Below are positions 9,482-19,178 of a stretch of DNA of 64,000 bases, piece by piece. Below the pieces are notes generated by a model that had not been told where the DNA came from, ran no database searches, and was given only the letters and a program-made list of their open reading frames with translations. Position 1 is the stretch's first letter. Each line of letters begins with the position of its first letter. The stretch covers positions 1,984,001 to 2,048,000 of the forward strand of contig NZ_CP015093.1 in assembly GCF_001975705.1 (NCBI RefSeq). Reading direction: 5' to 3'. This DNA is from Salipiger abyssi. Its GTDB lineage: Bacteria; Pseudomonadota; Alphaproteobacteria; Rhodobacterales; Rhodobacteraceae. The position numbers were made by a program, and so were the translations under genes.

Positions 9482-10420
9482 ATGCCCTGGAAAGACAATT
9501 ACACCACTTCCGACGAAATCGGCATTCGCGACAGCGCCATCGCCTGGCCGGAGGGCGTGCAAATGGCGCTTGGCCTGACGGTGAACCTGAACCCGGCGGG
9601 CACCGGCAAGGGCATCACCGCCAAGGATCTGGCTTACCCGACCTGGCATTACGGGCTGAACGAGGGGCTGGACCGGTTTCTGGCGCTGTTCAAGGAGCTG
9701 AACATCCGCGCCAGTTTCGCCACCCCGGCGGTGATTGCCGAGAGCTATCCCGACCTCATGGAGCGCATCCTGGGTGAAGGCCACGAGATCGCGGCGCAGG
9801 GGCTTTATGGCGAAGACCCCGCGCTGCTGGCGCCGGGGCAGGAGGCCCGGCACATGGACCGCGCTGCCGAGGTTCTGACCCGTGTGACCGGATCGCTGCC
9901 CAAGGGCTGGTTCGCACTGTCGCGCCCCGACGACCGCGCCGCCACCGGCTGCGCCACGGATGAGACGATCGCATTGCTGAAAGCGCGCGGCTACCGCTAT
10001 TTCGGCAACGGGCTGGCGGATGATGCGCCGTATTACTGGGTGTCGGACGAGGCGACGAACGAGGCGCTGCTGACGTTGCCCTATTACTATCATTTCGACG
10101 ACACCTTCTTTCTGATGTTCCCGCGCGAGGGCACCGGGCTGGAGCGTCCGCAGGCGTTGCTCAACAACTGGCGGGCGGAGTTCCGGGCGCAGTACCGGCG
10201 CGGGCGCTATTTCAACCTGTGTGTGTCTCCGGCGCGCTCGGGTTGGGGGCACCGGTTCGAGAACCTCGCCACCGCGCTGCGCGAGGCGATGGGGCATCCG
10301 GGCGTCTGGGCCGCAACCGGCGCCGAGATTGCCGCGCATTGGCAGGCCACGCACCCGCCCGAGACCGCGCTGACGCTCGCGCCCAGCATCTGGCAGGATT
10401 ACCCGGACAGCCTGAGCTGA
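9482..10420 (+). CDS. second NodB-fold protein, metal ligands degenerate
   Basis: A 312-residue paralogue of the preceding gene, three bases downstream. The fold-level pattern is kept (AIAWPEGVQMALGLTVNL; GEGHEIAAQG; YYHFDDTFF). However, motif 1 reads VNLNPAG instead of TLDFD, and the second His of motif 2 is lost (HEIAAQGLYG). It may therefore be a non-catalytic partner of the active paralogue, or bind substrate differently. Similar tandem NodB pairs occur in catabolic operons. It is probably co-translated with its neighbours. Confidence 0.68.
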   Translation: MPWKDNYTTSDEIGIRDSAIAWPEGVQMALGLTVNLNPAGTGKGITAKDLAYPTWHYGLNEGLDRFLALFKELNIRASFATPAVIAESYPDLMERILGEGHEIAAQGLYGEDPALLAPGQEARHMDRAAEVLTRVTGSLPKGWFALSRPDDRAATGCATDETIALLKARGYRYFGNGLADDAPYYWVSDEATNEALLTLPYYYHFDDTFFLMFPREGTGLERPQALLNNWRAEFRAQYRRGRYFNLCVSPARSGWGHRFENLATALREAMGHPGVWAATGAEIAAHWQATHPPETALTLAPSIWQDYPDSLS

Positions 10421-10423
10421 GCC

Positions 10424-11547
10424 ATGGAGAGCGAAGACATTCTCAGGGGTCTGATGGCCTGGGTCGGGATCGACACGCCGACGGGCGACGTGGCGGGCAT
10501 CGGCAGGCTGCTTGACCTCATCCAGTCGCAGCTGACCCCCCTTGGCTGCGCGATCGAGCGAATTCCGGGGCGCGACGGCATGGGCGATCACCTCGTTGCC
10601 CGGTTCACGGGCGGCGCGGGGCCGGGGGTGCTGGTCACCAGCCATATCGACACGGTCTGTGCGCCGGGCAGCGTCGCGATCCGCCGCGAGGGCGACCGGC
10701 AATACGGGCCGGGCATCGCCGATATGAAGGGCGGCGGCTATCTCGCACTTTGTGCCATGCGCGAGATCGTGGAGTCGGGCACGCCGCTGGCGGGGCCGGT
10801 GACGCTGATCTACAATTCCGACGAGGAAATTGGCTCGCCCACCTCATACGCGCTGATCCAGGCCGAGGCGCGCCGCATGGGCGCGGCGCTGATCCCCGAA
10901 CCCGCGCGGGGGATGAGGCGATCACCTTCCGCAAGGGGCGGGCGAAATACACGCTCGAATTCCAGGGCCGCGAAAGCCATGCGGGCTCTGCCTTTGCCGA
11001 TGGACGCTCGGCCATCCTCCAGATGGCGCGGACCATCGGCCTGCTGGAGCGCATGACCGATCTGGACACCGGAACCACGGTGAATGTGGGCCGGGTGCGC
11101 GGCGGGACAGAGCCGAACGTAGTCGCGGGCCATGCGGCCTGCGACATCGACGTGCGCTTTGCCGAGGACGCGCTGGGGCAGGCGGTCGAAGACGCGCTCA
11201 AGGCGCTCACGTCCGACGACCCGGAGGTGACGATCACGCTGTCGGGCGAGATCGAAAAGCCGAGCCTTGCCCGCACGCCGGAAACCCGCGCCATGTTCGC
11301 TCGCGCCGCCGCAATCAACGCAGGTCTTGGCGCGCCGATGGCTGAGACCCGCTCGGGCGGCGGCAGCGACGGCAACTTTACCTGCGCCGCCGGGGTGCCG
11401 ACGCTCGATGGGCTTGGCGCCATCGGCAACAACTGGCATTCGCCGCAGGAACATATCCTTGTCTCGCCGCTGGCCCGCCGCATGGCGTTGCTGCGCGGCC
11501 TCATCCTGACCTATGCGGGCACGCGCCCGACCGGAGACCTCTCATGA
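10424..11547 (+). pseudogene. M20 family peptidase/amidohydrolase, one-base frameshift
   Basis: Two frames together encode a complete M20 protein. Frame 1 (10424 to about 10912) has VLVTSHIDTV (metal His and Asp), GIADMKGG and YNSDEEIGS (catalytic Glu pair). Frame 2 (about 10913 to 11547) continues with GDEAITFRKG, the dimerisation domain with GRESHAG, SGGGSDGN, and the last metal His in NNWHSPQEH. The break falls in a run of five Gs at 10908-10912; six would restore one frame reading EPARGDEAIT. This is either a true mutation or a homopolymer sequencing error. Intact relatives include allantoate amidohydrolases and carboxypeptidase G2-like enzymes, which fits the operon. Confidence 0.75.
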
Positions 11548-12281
11548 AATCAAGCTTCGGACAGACCCGTTCCGACATCCGCCGCAACCATGCGCTGCTG
11601 ACCCCGGAAAGCCACGAGTGGATCACCTCGCCCGACTGGCCGGGGGCCGAGCTGGCCTTTCTCATCAGCCCGGACATGGGCGCGAAATTCGCCATGGGGC
11701 TGGTGCGCAGCGCCGGGGGTCTGTCGGACATCGCCCCTGCCGCATCCGGTATCGCCCGGTTTGTCTTTGTGCTGGAGGGCAGCGTCAGCTTTTCCACGGG
11801 TCAGAGCCTTGGAACCGAGGGCTATGCCTTCCTGCCGCCTGAAGACGCGGCGACGCTCAGCACCTCGGCCGGTGCGCGGTTTGTGCTGTTCGAATGGCGG
11901 TTCCTGGCGCGCGGCGATGTGCCCGCGCCGGTCTTTGGGTCGCTCGGTGACATTGAGGGCACCCCTTTGCGCGGTGACGACTGGCTGATCGTGCAGAAGA
12001 TGCTGCCCACCGATGCGGGCTTTGATGGCGAGTTCAATATCATGAACTTTCACCCCGGCGCCTCGCTCGCCTATGTCGAGACGCATTTCATGGAGCATGG
12101 GCTGCTGATGCTGGACGGCGGCGGGGTCTACCGTCTCGATGACCGCTGGTATCCGGTGGGCAAGGGCGATGCGATCTGGATGGGGCCGCATGTGCCGCAA
12201 TGGTTCGGGGCGCTGGGGCGCGATAAATCGCGTTACCTGATCTACAAGAACTACAACCGGTCGCCGCTGGCGGTGCAATGA
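11544..12281 (+). CDS. allE: bicupin, (S)-ureidoglycine aminohydrolase-like
   Basis: A 245-residue protein of two cupin domains. The C-terminal cupin carries the AllE/YlbA metal site pattern YVETHFMEHG ... GGGVYRLDDRWYPV ... KGDAIWMG, then YLIYKNYNR, matching ureidoglycine aminohydrolase. The N-terminal cupin has lost the His ligands, as in the characterised family. The enzyme converts (S)-ureidoglycine to ureidoglycolate plus ammonia, the step after allantoate amidohydrolase. Its start overlaps the M20 stop. This is the most specific evidence that the cluster handles ureides. Promiscuous bicupins in other pathways remain possible. Confidence 0.7.
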   Translation: MKSSFGQTRSDIRRNHALLTPESHEWITSPDWPGAELAFLISPDMGAKFAMGLVRSAGGLSDIAPAASGIARFVFVLEGSVSFSTGQSLGTEGYAFLPPEDAATLSTSAGARFVLFEWRFLARGDVPAPVFGSLGDIEGTPLRGDDWLIVQKMLPTDAGFDGEFNIMNFHPGASLAYVETHFMEHGLLMLDGGGVYRLDDRWYPVGKGDAIWMGPHVPQWFGALGRDKSRYLIYKNYNRSPLAVQ

Positions 12282-12286
12282 GCCGC

Positions 12287-13207
12287 CTATCCGCCGTAAT
12301 TCGCAAACAGCGTCTTGATCGCTGCGGCAAAGGCCACCGACGAGGCGGTGGGCGTGCGCCCGGCCATGCGGCAGCAGGCCACCGGCGGGCTGTCGAAAGG
12401 CAAGTCGGTCAGCTCGACAAAGGCGATCTTTTCGCGGCGGGTTTGCAGGAACCGGCCAAAGACGATGCCGATGCCCATGCCGCTTTCGACCATCTGCCGC
12501 AGCAGGGTGAAGCTGTTGGTGCTCATGATTTCACGCACCGCGATATTGCCCTGCACCAGCGCGTCCTCAAGCAGCTGGCGCATCGGGATCGAGGCATCGG
12601 GAAAGATCATCTTTTCGCCCTCGATGTTTTCGAGCCGAACCGTGCGCAGCCGTGCCATGGGATGATCCAGCGCGGTCACGACATAGGTGCGCCGGCGCAG
12701 GGTGGCCAGCGTCTCGATCTCGGCCGAGGGCGGGAAGTTGTAGCCGAGCGCGATGTCGATATCGCCATCCTGCATCCGTGCGACGATCTCGCGGGTGTTC
12801 TCGACGATGATGGTGAACTTGAGGCCTGGGTGGTTGTAGCTCATATCGCGCAGCAGGCCGGGCAGCAGGTCCGAGGCCAGAACCTCGTTGACGCCGAGCC
12901 GCAGATGCCCGCGCTGAAGGCCCTGCAACTGGTCGATCTCATCCTGCGCGATGGTCAGTTCGTTGACCACCGAGGCGCAGCGGAACAGCAGGATCTCGCC
13001 CGCCTCGGTGAGTTCGAGCCCGGCGCGGCCTCGGTCGCGGCGGAACAGCTCGACATCGAGTGCGAGTTCGAGGTTCTTGATCTGCTTGCTGACCGCCGAG
13101 GGCGCCACATGCAGCTTTTCCGCCGCGGCGCGAAACGAGCCCAGCTGGGCCACTTCGATGAAGTGCCGCAGACCGGGCAGGCGCCCGAGGATTTTGCTGG
13201 GTGGCAT
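12287..13207 (-). CDS. LysR family transcriptional regulator
   Basis: A 306-residue LTTR. A winged helix-turn-helix at about residues 10-70 (FIEVAQLGSFRAAAEKLHV, then SAVSKQIKNLE) is followed by a LysR substrate-binding domain to the C-terminus. It is convergent with the catabolic operon and divergent from the FAD oxidase, whose start is 48 bases away. It probably controls the oxidase promoter and perhaps the whole cluster, with a pathway intermediate as coinducer (inference). Confidence 0.88.
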   Translation of the reverse strand: MPPSKILGRLPGLRHFIEVAQLGSFRAAAEKLHVAPSAVSKQIKNLELALDVELFRRDRGRAGLELTEAGEILLFRCASVVNELTIAQDEIDQLQGLQRGHLRLGVNEVLASDLLPGLLRDMSYNHPGLKFTIIVENTREIVARMQDGDIDIALGYNFPPSAEIETLATLRRRTYVVTALDHPMARLRTVRLENIEGEKMIFPDASIPMRQLLEDALVQGNIAVREIMSTNSFTLLRQMVESGMGIGIVFGRFLQTRREKIAFVELTDLPFDSPPVACCRMAGRTPTASSVAFAAAIKTLFANYGG

Positions 13208-13255
13208 CGGGATCTCCCGCGATCAAACAGGCCTGGATCAAGGAGCGCATCATAG

Positions 13256-14680
13256 ATGGACCGGAACGGCATTCAACATGGCAATGCGCGGGCCGTGGCG
13301 GTCACTGCACTTACCGAACTGCTTGGACCCAAGGGCCTCCTGACCGCTGCGCCGGATTGCGCGCGCTATGCTTCGGACCAGTCGGGCCTGCCGGGTGCCC
13401 TGCCGCTGGCGGTGCTGCGCCCGGCCAGTACAGATGAGGTCTCGCAGGCACTTGCCCTCTGTAGCCGCTACCGGATCGGCGTGGTGCCGCAGGGTGGGCG
13501 CACCGGGCTTTCGGGTGGCGCTTGCAGCGCCGAGGGCGCGGTCGTGCTCTCGACCGAGCGGATGGCGGGCATTGCCGAGATCGACCGCGAGGCGATGACG
13601 CTCACCGCCTGGGCGGGCACGCCGCTTGAGACGGTGCAGGAGGCGGCGCGGACCGTCGGGCTGGATTATCCGGTCGATATCGGCGCGCGCGGCACCGCCA
13701 CCATCGGCGGCACGATTGCGACCAATGCGGGGGGCATTCGCGTGCTTCAGCATGGTATGACCCGCGCCAATGTGCTGGGGCTCGAGGCGGTGCTCGCCGA
13801 CGGATCGGTGGTGTCGCGCTTGGGCAAGACGGTGAAGGACAATTCCGGTTTCGACCTGAAGCAGCTCTTTATCGGGTCCGAAGGCACGCTGGGCATCGTC
13901 ACCCGCGCGGTGCTGCAGCTTTGCCGGCAAGTGCCGCAGAGCGCGCTGGCGCTCTTCGCGCTGCCGGATCATGCGGCGGCCCTGGCCTGTCTGGCCGCCG
14001 CACGGCGCCGGTTCGGGTCGCGCATCACCGCCTTTGAAGGGATGTGGCCGGATTACTGGGAGTTTGTCTGTCATGCGACCTCGCTTGCCAGCCCGCCGAT
14101 GGCAGGGCGGCACGGCTTTTATTTGCTGATCGAGGTCGAGGCCGGATCCGAGGGCGCGGAGGACGAGCTGGAAGCGTTCTTTGCCGAGCTGTTCGAGGCC
14201 GGGCTGGCCGAGGATGGCGTGCTTGCGAAATCCGTTGCCGAGATGCGGGCGCTGTGGCGGGTGCGCGAGGCGGTTGGCGAGGCCGACGAGGGCTTCGGGC
14301 CGCATATCAACTTCGACATTGGCCTCTCACCCTCGGCCCTCGGGCGGTTCTGCGATGCCGCCGACGTGTTGCTTGCCGGGATGCTGGAGGCGAAAGGCAC
14401 GTTGAAGGTTGGCCATGTGGGCGATGGCAATGTGCATCTGCTGGTGGCTCACGACGGCAGCGGGCGGGCGGAGGAGCGGATCGAGGCCGCTGTCTATGGC
14501 CTGCTGCGCGACTGGAACGGGGCGGTGACCGCCGAGCATGGCATCGGCCGCATCAAGGCGCGCTGGATCGGTCATAGCCGGACGCCCGAAGAACTGGCCA
14601 TGATGCGCGGTCTGAAAGCCCAGTTCGATCCGCTGGGCATTCTGAACCCGGGTGCGCTGTTCGCAGATCCAGAGCGCTGA
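13256..14680 (+). CDS. FAD-linked oxidase, GlcD/D-2-hydroxyacid dehydrogenase-like
   Basis: A 474-residue two-domain flavoprotein. The FAD_binding_4 domain (about 40-210) includes the pyrophosphate loop QGGRTGLSGGACS and IGSEGTLGIVT. The C-terminal cap domain shows GHVGDGNVHLL (metal/substrate His) and the closing AEHGIGRIK. Family members oxidise D-lactate, glycolate or D-2-hydroxyglutarate and pass electrons to the membrane chain. The position, divergent from the LysR gene, suggests it oxidises the hydroxy-acid end product of the pathway, for example ureidoglycolate or glycolate (inference). Confidence 0.85.
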   Translation: MDRNGIQHGNARAVAVTALTELLGPKGLLTAAPDCARYASDQSGLPGALPLAVLRPASTDEVSQALALCSRYRIGVVPQGGRTGLSGGACSAEGAVVLSTERMAGIAEIDREAMTLTAWAGTPLETVQEAARTVGLDYPVDIGARGTATIGGTIATNAGGIRVLQHGMTRANVLGLEAVLADGSVVSRLGKTVKDNSGFDLKQLFIGSEGTLGIVTRAVLQLCRQVPQSALALFALPDHAAALACLAAARRRFGSRITAFEGMWPDYWEFVCHATSLASPPMAGRHGFYLLIEVEAGSEGAEDELEAFFAELFEAGLAEDGVLAKSVAEMRALWRVREAVGEADEGFGPHINFDIGLSPSALGRFCDAADVLLAGMLEAKGTLKVGHVGDGNVHLLVAHDGSGRAEERIEAAVYGLLRDWNGAVTAEHGIGRIKARWIGHSRTPEELAMMRGLKAQFDPLGILNPGALFADPER

Positions 14681-14699
14681 CGCTGGCCGGCGCCGGGGG

Positions 14700-15170
14700 T
14701 CAGCCGTAGAGCCAGAGGATCCCGGCACAGGCGGCGAAGGCGGCCACGAGGTTCATCGCCAGCCCGATCTTGAGGAAATCCGAGAACCGGTAATTGCCCG
14801 CGCCATAGACCAGCGTGTTGGTCTGGTAGCCGATGGGGGTGGCAAAGCTCGCCGAGGCGCCGAACATCACCGCCATGGTCAGGGCGCGCGGATCGAGCCC
14901 GGTGCTGTCGGCAAGGCCGATGGCAATGGGGGTGAACACCACGGCGACGGCGTTGTTCGTCACCGTCTCGGTCAGCGCCGAGGCCAGCAGATAGACCGAG
15001 AGCAGCTCGTCCTGGCCGACATAGCCCAGCACCACGAACAGCGCGGCGAGCCCGGCGGCGGGCACTTCCGGCGGGTAGAGTTCGAGCACGAAGAACAGGA
15101 ACAGCGCGACGATCAGCCCGAGGGCGATCAGTGCGTCGTAGGCTGCGACGAGGGAAAGCACTTCGGTCAT
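14700..15170 (-). pseudogene. SLC13-family permease, internally deleted
   Basis: Only 156 residues where the family has 400-600. The first 50 residues match the N-terminus (LYPPEVPAAGLAALFVVLGY). The frame then jumps to the last transmembrane part (LTETVTNNAVAVVFTP, FGASASFATPIGYQTN, GAGNYRFSDFLKIGL). The middle helices and the TrkA-C domains are missing. The join is in frame, so a short membrane protein could still be made, but it should not transport. The deletion marks the left border of the accessory island. Confidence 0.7.
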
Positions 15171-15900
15171 CGGGACTCACTTGTCTGTCAGCGTTAACGC
15201 CGTGGCGGAGGCAGTGGTTGCGTCCACTTCGCCCGCGCGCGAGAGACTTTGCCGCTATTGCACGGTCAGCCGGCCGAGAATGCGCAGCGCATTGAACCGC
15301 ACCGGGTTTGCCGGGGAGTGCCGGTGCGGGGCTGACCGGGTCGGTCAGCATGGAGATCCTCGGGCACTCCAGCACTTAGAGACAAGATCGAAGTTTTCAA
15401 AGATATTCTGGGTGATCGAACTTCCCTCACCGGAAAAAGAAAGCGGGAAGTTAATGTGGCGATCCGCGATCTAAAACGATCGTATGGTGTGGGTAGCTTG
15501 ACCGAAGAATATGTAAAATTGTCCATTGGCGAAGCAGAAAAAGTACTAGAAGGAATAGAGCCTTTGGGTTTGGGGGTTAGAGTGCGGCGAGAGGAAAAGG
15601 CGGCAGGTAAATCTGAAGCATCAGCTAGTGCGCCGACGAACGCAAGAATGCCAATTAGTCGAAAATCTATTACGTTTTGCGACCCATACTTTTAACTCCC
15701 ACGAGAGAAAGAGGCATACGTGGTTGTGCATGAAATGGGTCACGCTGCCCTGAATTGTTCAGACCGAATTCCCAAAGGTGTTGCAGTGCCCCGGATGCTA
15801 GCGCGAGTTGGTCAAGTGGTAGTACAGTTGGCTACGGCTGGAGGGCTGTTGACGCTCTGAACAAAGCAGGAGTAACGTTCAGATTGAATAATGCCTTTAC
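15171..15900. other. island left border, AT-rich, only gene scraps
   Basis: GC content falls sharply from about 15370. At 15350-15379 one frame reads MEILGHSST then stop, like box II of tyrosine recombinases, but too short to call. From about 15376 to 15695 a frame without its own ATG reads LRDKIEVFKDILGDR ... GSLTEEYVKLSIGEAEKVLEG, which looks like coding sequence of an unknown helical protein that has lost its 5' end. 15696-15900 shows no convincing gene. Confidence 0.4.
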
Positions 15901-16496
15901 TTGCACGGCGAAAAATTGCTGAAAACATCGCTATCCTCAATCGCGCGTGGTATCCTGTGTCTGGGAGGTTTGTCAGTATGTGGGCTTTATGCTGCGGAAT
16001 ATAGCACCGGCGGAGCTTTGGATGGTGCTCCCATTAGAATCGTGAACATCGAGAGACGATCCGAGAAACTTGTTGAATTTGAGATAGAATTGAGTCCCGA
16101 GTTCTCTCAGAGTGCATGTTCATTTTTAGACTTATCCCTTGGTGTGATGTCATTTTTGAAGAAAGTAAAACCGGATATCTTGTAACAAACGAAATTTCTA
16201 TAGACGATTTTGGGCTTCTTGATAACGAAATTGATGGCCGCCCTCGAGGGCTTTCGGGTATGAGAAAAACTACTTGGATTTGGCCAGTGGCTGAAGGCCT
16301 TGTGGCTATTAATGAAAAGGGAGTCGCCGAAAAGGAAGTATCAAGGCATGCGATGATTAAAGCGATCCCCCAAATGCTAACTGTGCCTTGCGACGTCCGC
16401 GATGCCTTTTCCATGATTGAGAATGGAAGTTATTCAGTTATAATTGGCGAATCGACCGTATTGCGTGCCAGCGATTTGGTTGTCGATAGACAGTAG
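15901..16496 (+). pseudogene. unknown exported protein, probably frameshifted
   Basis: Two overlapping frames of low GC. The first (15901-16185, TTG start) has a signal-peptide-like N-terminus (SSIARGILCLGGLSVCGLY) and a beta-rich stretch ending LVEFEIELSPEF. The second (16116-16496) continues in another frame with CDVIFEESKTGYLVTN and ends with IGESTVLRASDLVVD. Together they would make one small exported beta protein of about 190 residues, joined near 16110-16140. No family is recognised. They could also be two separate genes. Confidence 0.35.
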
Positions 16497-16597
16497 TCGC
16501 CAATCAATAACTGGATCGCAGCATGCTCAAGGTGAGTTTGACGCAATCTGAAAGATGCAATCCCTCTACTTCACCACATCCAAAACCGTATGCCCCT

Positions 16598-17640
16598 GAG
16601 GAGTGCCCCCACTGAAGTGGTCCACCACCTGGGATAGTTTTATCCCGATGTCAGGAGGACCAGGAGATGGCTGGAAAGCGAGACAAGCCCGAAGAGATCG
16701 TGCTGAAGCTACGGCAGGTTGAAGGTCTGCAAGGACAAGGGAGCTCGATTGCCGATGCTGTGCGCCAGATCGGCGTGACGCAGCAGACTTACTATCGATG
16801 GCGCAAAGAGTATGGCGGCATGAGCCGGGATCAGCTCAAACGTCTGAAGCAGCTGGAGACCGAGGATGCCCGGCTCAGGCGCGCGGTTTCAGATCTGACG
16901 CTGGACAAGGTGATCCTTACCGAGGCCGCCCCGGGGAAACGACTGAGCCCGGCCCGCCGCCGTTGTTGCATCGAGCATGTGCGGCAGACCCTCGGCGTAT
17001 CCGAACGCCGAGCCTGCCGCACATTGGGACAGCATCGCTCGACACAGCGCAAGGTGCCTATCGGTCTGCCGGATGAAGACCGGCTGACCGATGACATCAT
17101 CGCGCTGACGCGAGAGTTTGGGCGCTACGGATATCGCATGATAACCGGCATGCTGAACAACAGCGGCTGGCATGTGAACCACAAGCGCGTAGAGCGGATC
17201 TGGCGGCGGGAGGGGCTTACAGTCCCAAGAAAACAATCCAGGAAGGGACGGCTCTGGCTGAATGACGGCTCGTGCGTTCGGCTCCGGCCAGAACGCCCTA
17301 ACCACGTCTGGTCCTATGACTTTGTCCAGGACCGGACGCATGGCGGGCGGGTATATCGCACCCTCAACATCATTGATGAGTTCACAAAGGAGGCGCTGGT
17401 GATCCGTGTCAAACGCAGGCTCAATTCTGTCGATGTGGTGGATGCCTTGACTGACCTGTTCATCCTGCGCGGTCCGCCGGAATGCATACGGTCCGACAAT
17501 GGCGCGGAATTTATTGCCAAGAAGGTGCGGGCATGGATTGGCGCAGTCGGTGCCAAGACGGCCTTCATTGCGCCTGGCTCACCTTGGGAGAACGGTTACT
17601 GCGAAAGCTTCAACGCAAGGTTCCGGGACGAAATGCTGCG
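16598..17640 (+). mobile_element. IS3-family element (copy A), 3' part lost
   Basis: A left end near TGAGGAGTGCCCCC (about 16598) precedes a fused OrfAB transposase frame with no separate orfA stop. The element stops abruptly where the IS1595-family inverted repeat begins. The missing 3' end is not found on the far side of that insertion. Confidence 0.65.
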
Positions 17641-17647
17641 GTCTTAG
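16667..17647 (+). pseudogene. IS3-family transposase, truncated
   Basis: 326 residues: an N-terminal HTH (DAVRQIGVTQQTYYRWRKEY), a leucine-zipper-like stretch, an HTH_21 domain, and an rve core with catalytic Asp in VWSYDFVQD, Asp in IRSDNGAEF and Glu in GSPWENGYCESFN. The last native residues are RFRDEML; the final two codons come from the inserted IS1595 end. About 40 C-terminal residues are missing, so activity is doubtful. Confidence 0.75.
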
Positions 17648-17707
17648 ATAGCAAATGCACCAAGTTGCCGTCTGGATCGGCGTCGCAATCTCGGGTGGAA
17701 TGGTGCC

Positions 17708-18175
17708 ATGTCGGAACCACTGATTGTACAGACGCTGACGGAGAAGCGTGCCGAGATCCTCGGTCAGATCAAGGCATACGAAGCGCAGATTGCGCATGCG
17801 AAGCATGATCTGGCCCATGTGAACGCGACGATTGAGCTGTTTGCCGCACCGGAACGTCGGCGAGCCAGGTACATCGTGAGCCACGGGTTCTTCAAGAAAG
17901 GCGAGATTGCCGATATCTGTGTCCGCCACCTCGGGGTGGATGCCGAACTGACGACACGGGAACTGGCCGAGCGCGTCATGACGGAGCGCGATCTGGATAT
18001 CTCGGACACCACCCTCCGCAACTCGGTGGTTTTCAAGGTCGTCCAGGCGCTTCGCCATGCCAAGCGGCGGAAGCTCGTCCGGATGATCGAGAAGCGCAAA
18101 GGCATGTGCGTCTGGGGCGCCGGGGACGTCGTTACGCTGCGCGTCGTTGCCAGTACCCCTTCCACGACCGGCTGA
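17708..18175 (+). CDS. IS1595 passenger protein, unknown function
   Basis: A 155-residue protein inside the IS1595 element. The N-terminal 40 residues form a likely coiled coil (LTEKRAEILGQIKAYEAQIA). The middle and C-terminus look like a winged helix (LTTRELAERVM ... ISDTTLRNSVVFKVVQALRHAKRR). Such accessory genes are known in some IS1595 groups. It converges on and overlaps the transposase 3' end by 44 bases. Its role, perhaps regulation of transposition, is unknown. Confidence 0.6.
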   Translation: MSEPLIVQTLTEKRAEILGQIKAYEAQIAHAKHDLAHVNATIELFAAPERRRARYIVSHGFFKKGEIADICVRHLGVDAELTTRELAERVMTERDLDISDTTLRNSVVFKVVQALRHAKRRKLVRMIEKRKGMCVWGAGDVVTLRVVASTPSTTG

Positions 18176-19094
18176 CAGGGGATGCAAGCGCGCCGCCGAT
18201 CAGGCGGTCCGCCAGAACACCATTGCTCTCTTCCCGATGATCCTCGAGCCAGGCGGCGTGGACCGCATACGCATCGAGGTACCGCCCTTCGACCTTGAGA
18301 TGCTGCCCGCCAATCATCCGCCTGAGGCGCGAGAAGAAGCTTTCGGCCAGGTTCGTATGCACCCCACCCATGGTGTAACCCTCTGAATGGTTTATTCTTT
18401 GCATGTCAAAGTCGGTTTCCAGCGGATCCCAGTGCGCCACCTCGTCGGCCGAGACGACTGCACCGGCAGCAAGCCGTGCTTGTGCGAACTCTACGCCCTG
18501 CGCCTCTCGAAGAAATGCCCTCGTCAGCGTGCGACCGCCCCGCTCGCGAAGCACGACAACGACCCGGCGCTTCCCGCTCCGGTGTGCGAGCCGTCGGCGA
18601 TCGACACGATCTTCCCGCAGATTGGCGGGCCTGACATGACCGCAGAATGCAGCGCCATCCACCTCGATCTCGCCGCCGAGACGAAGGTCCCTGGTTTCCG
18701 CCATCATCGCCTCCCTCAGTTTGTGCATGAGCACGAATGCTGTCTTGTGCTGGACATCCAGGTCGCGCGAGAGCTGGACCGCGGAAAGCCCCTTGGAGGC
18801 GTTCACGAAGAGGCAGATCGCGCCAAGCAAATCAACGAAGGAGAGTTTTCGGGACGCGAAGATCGTGCCCGAGGTTACGCTGAACTGGCAATAACACGCG
18901 GCGCATTTGAACCGGCGCCGGGTCGTTAGATCGTATATGTCGAGGCAGCCGCATGTTGGGCAAACCGGCCTGCCAGCTGTCTCCGGCCAACGTAGTCGAC
19001 GGAAACGATCGTAGGCCGCGTCTTCGCCCTCGGAAAAGATCGACTTCAGGGAAAGGGTCCTGGCCGCCGCCGAAAGCAGAAAATGCTGTGCCAT
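18132..19094 (-). CDS. IS1595-family transposase
   Basis: 320 residues from the ATG at 19094, chosen because GGAGAGG lies five bases upstream; an in-frame start six codons earlier is weaker. An N-terminal zinc ribbon (CPTCGCLD ... FKCAACYCQF) is followed by an ISXO2-like DDE domain (GGEIEVDGAAFCGHV; SADEVAHWDPL; GGVHTNLAESFFSRLRRM). It looks complete and may be active. Confidence 0.85.
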   Translation of the reverse strand: MAQHFLLSAAARTLSLKSIFSEGEDAAYDRFRRLRWPETAGRPVCPTCGCLDIYDLTTRRRFKCAACYCQFSVTSGTIFASRKLSFVDLLGAICLFVNASKGLSAVQLSRDLDVQHKTAFVLMHKLREAMMAETRDLRLGGEIEVDGAAFCGHVRPANLREDRVDRRRLAHRSGKRRVVVVLRERGGRTLTRAFLREAQGVEFAQARLAAGAVVSADEVAHWDPLETDFDMQRINHSEGYTMGGVHTNLAESFFSRLRRMIGGQHLKVEGRYLDAYAVHAAWLEDHREESNGVLADRLIGGALASPVSRSWKGYWQRRAA

Positions 19095-19178
19095 GGGGTC
19101 CTCTCCGAGCAATAATGTTCACATATTTTTCTCTAAAATCCGCTCAATCAACGATTTGGTGCATTTGCTACCTAAGAC

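Larger units (their letters stand above)
17641..19178 (-). mobile_element. IS1595-family insertion sequence with passenger gene
   Basis: Imperfect terminal inverted repeats are visible: GTCTTAGATAGCAAATGCAC at 17641 and, on the other strand from 19178, GTCTTAGGTAGCAAATGCAC. Inside are a transposase (minus strand) and a convergent passenger gene. The usual 8-bp target duplication is absent (left flank ATGCTGCG, right flank CGAGTGCC). The two flanks belong to different IS3 elements, so recombination followed insertion. Confidence 0.75.
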
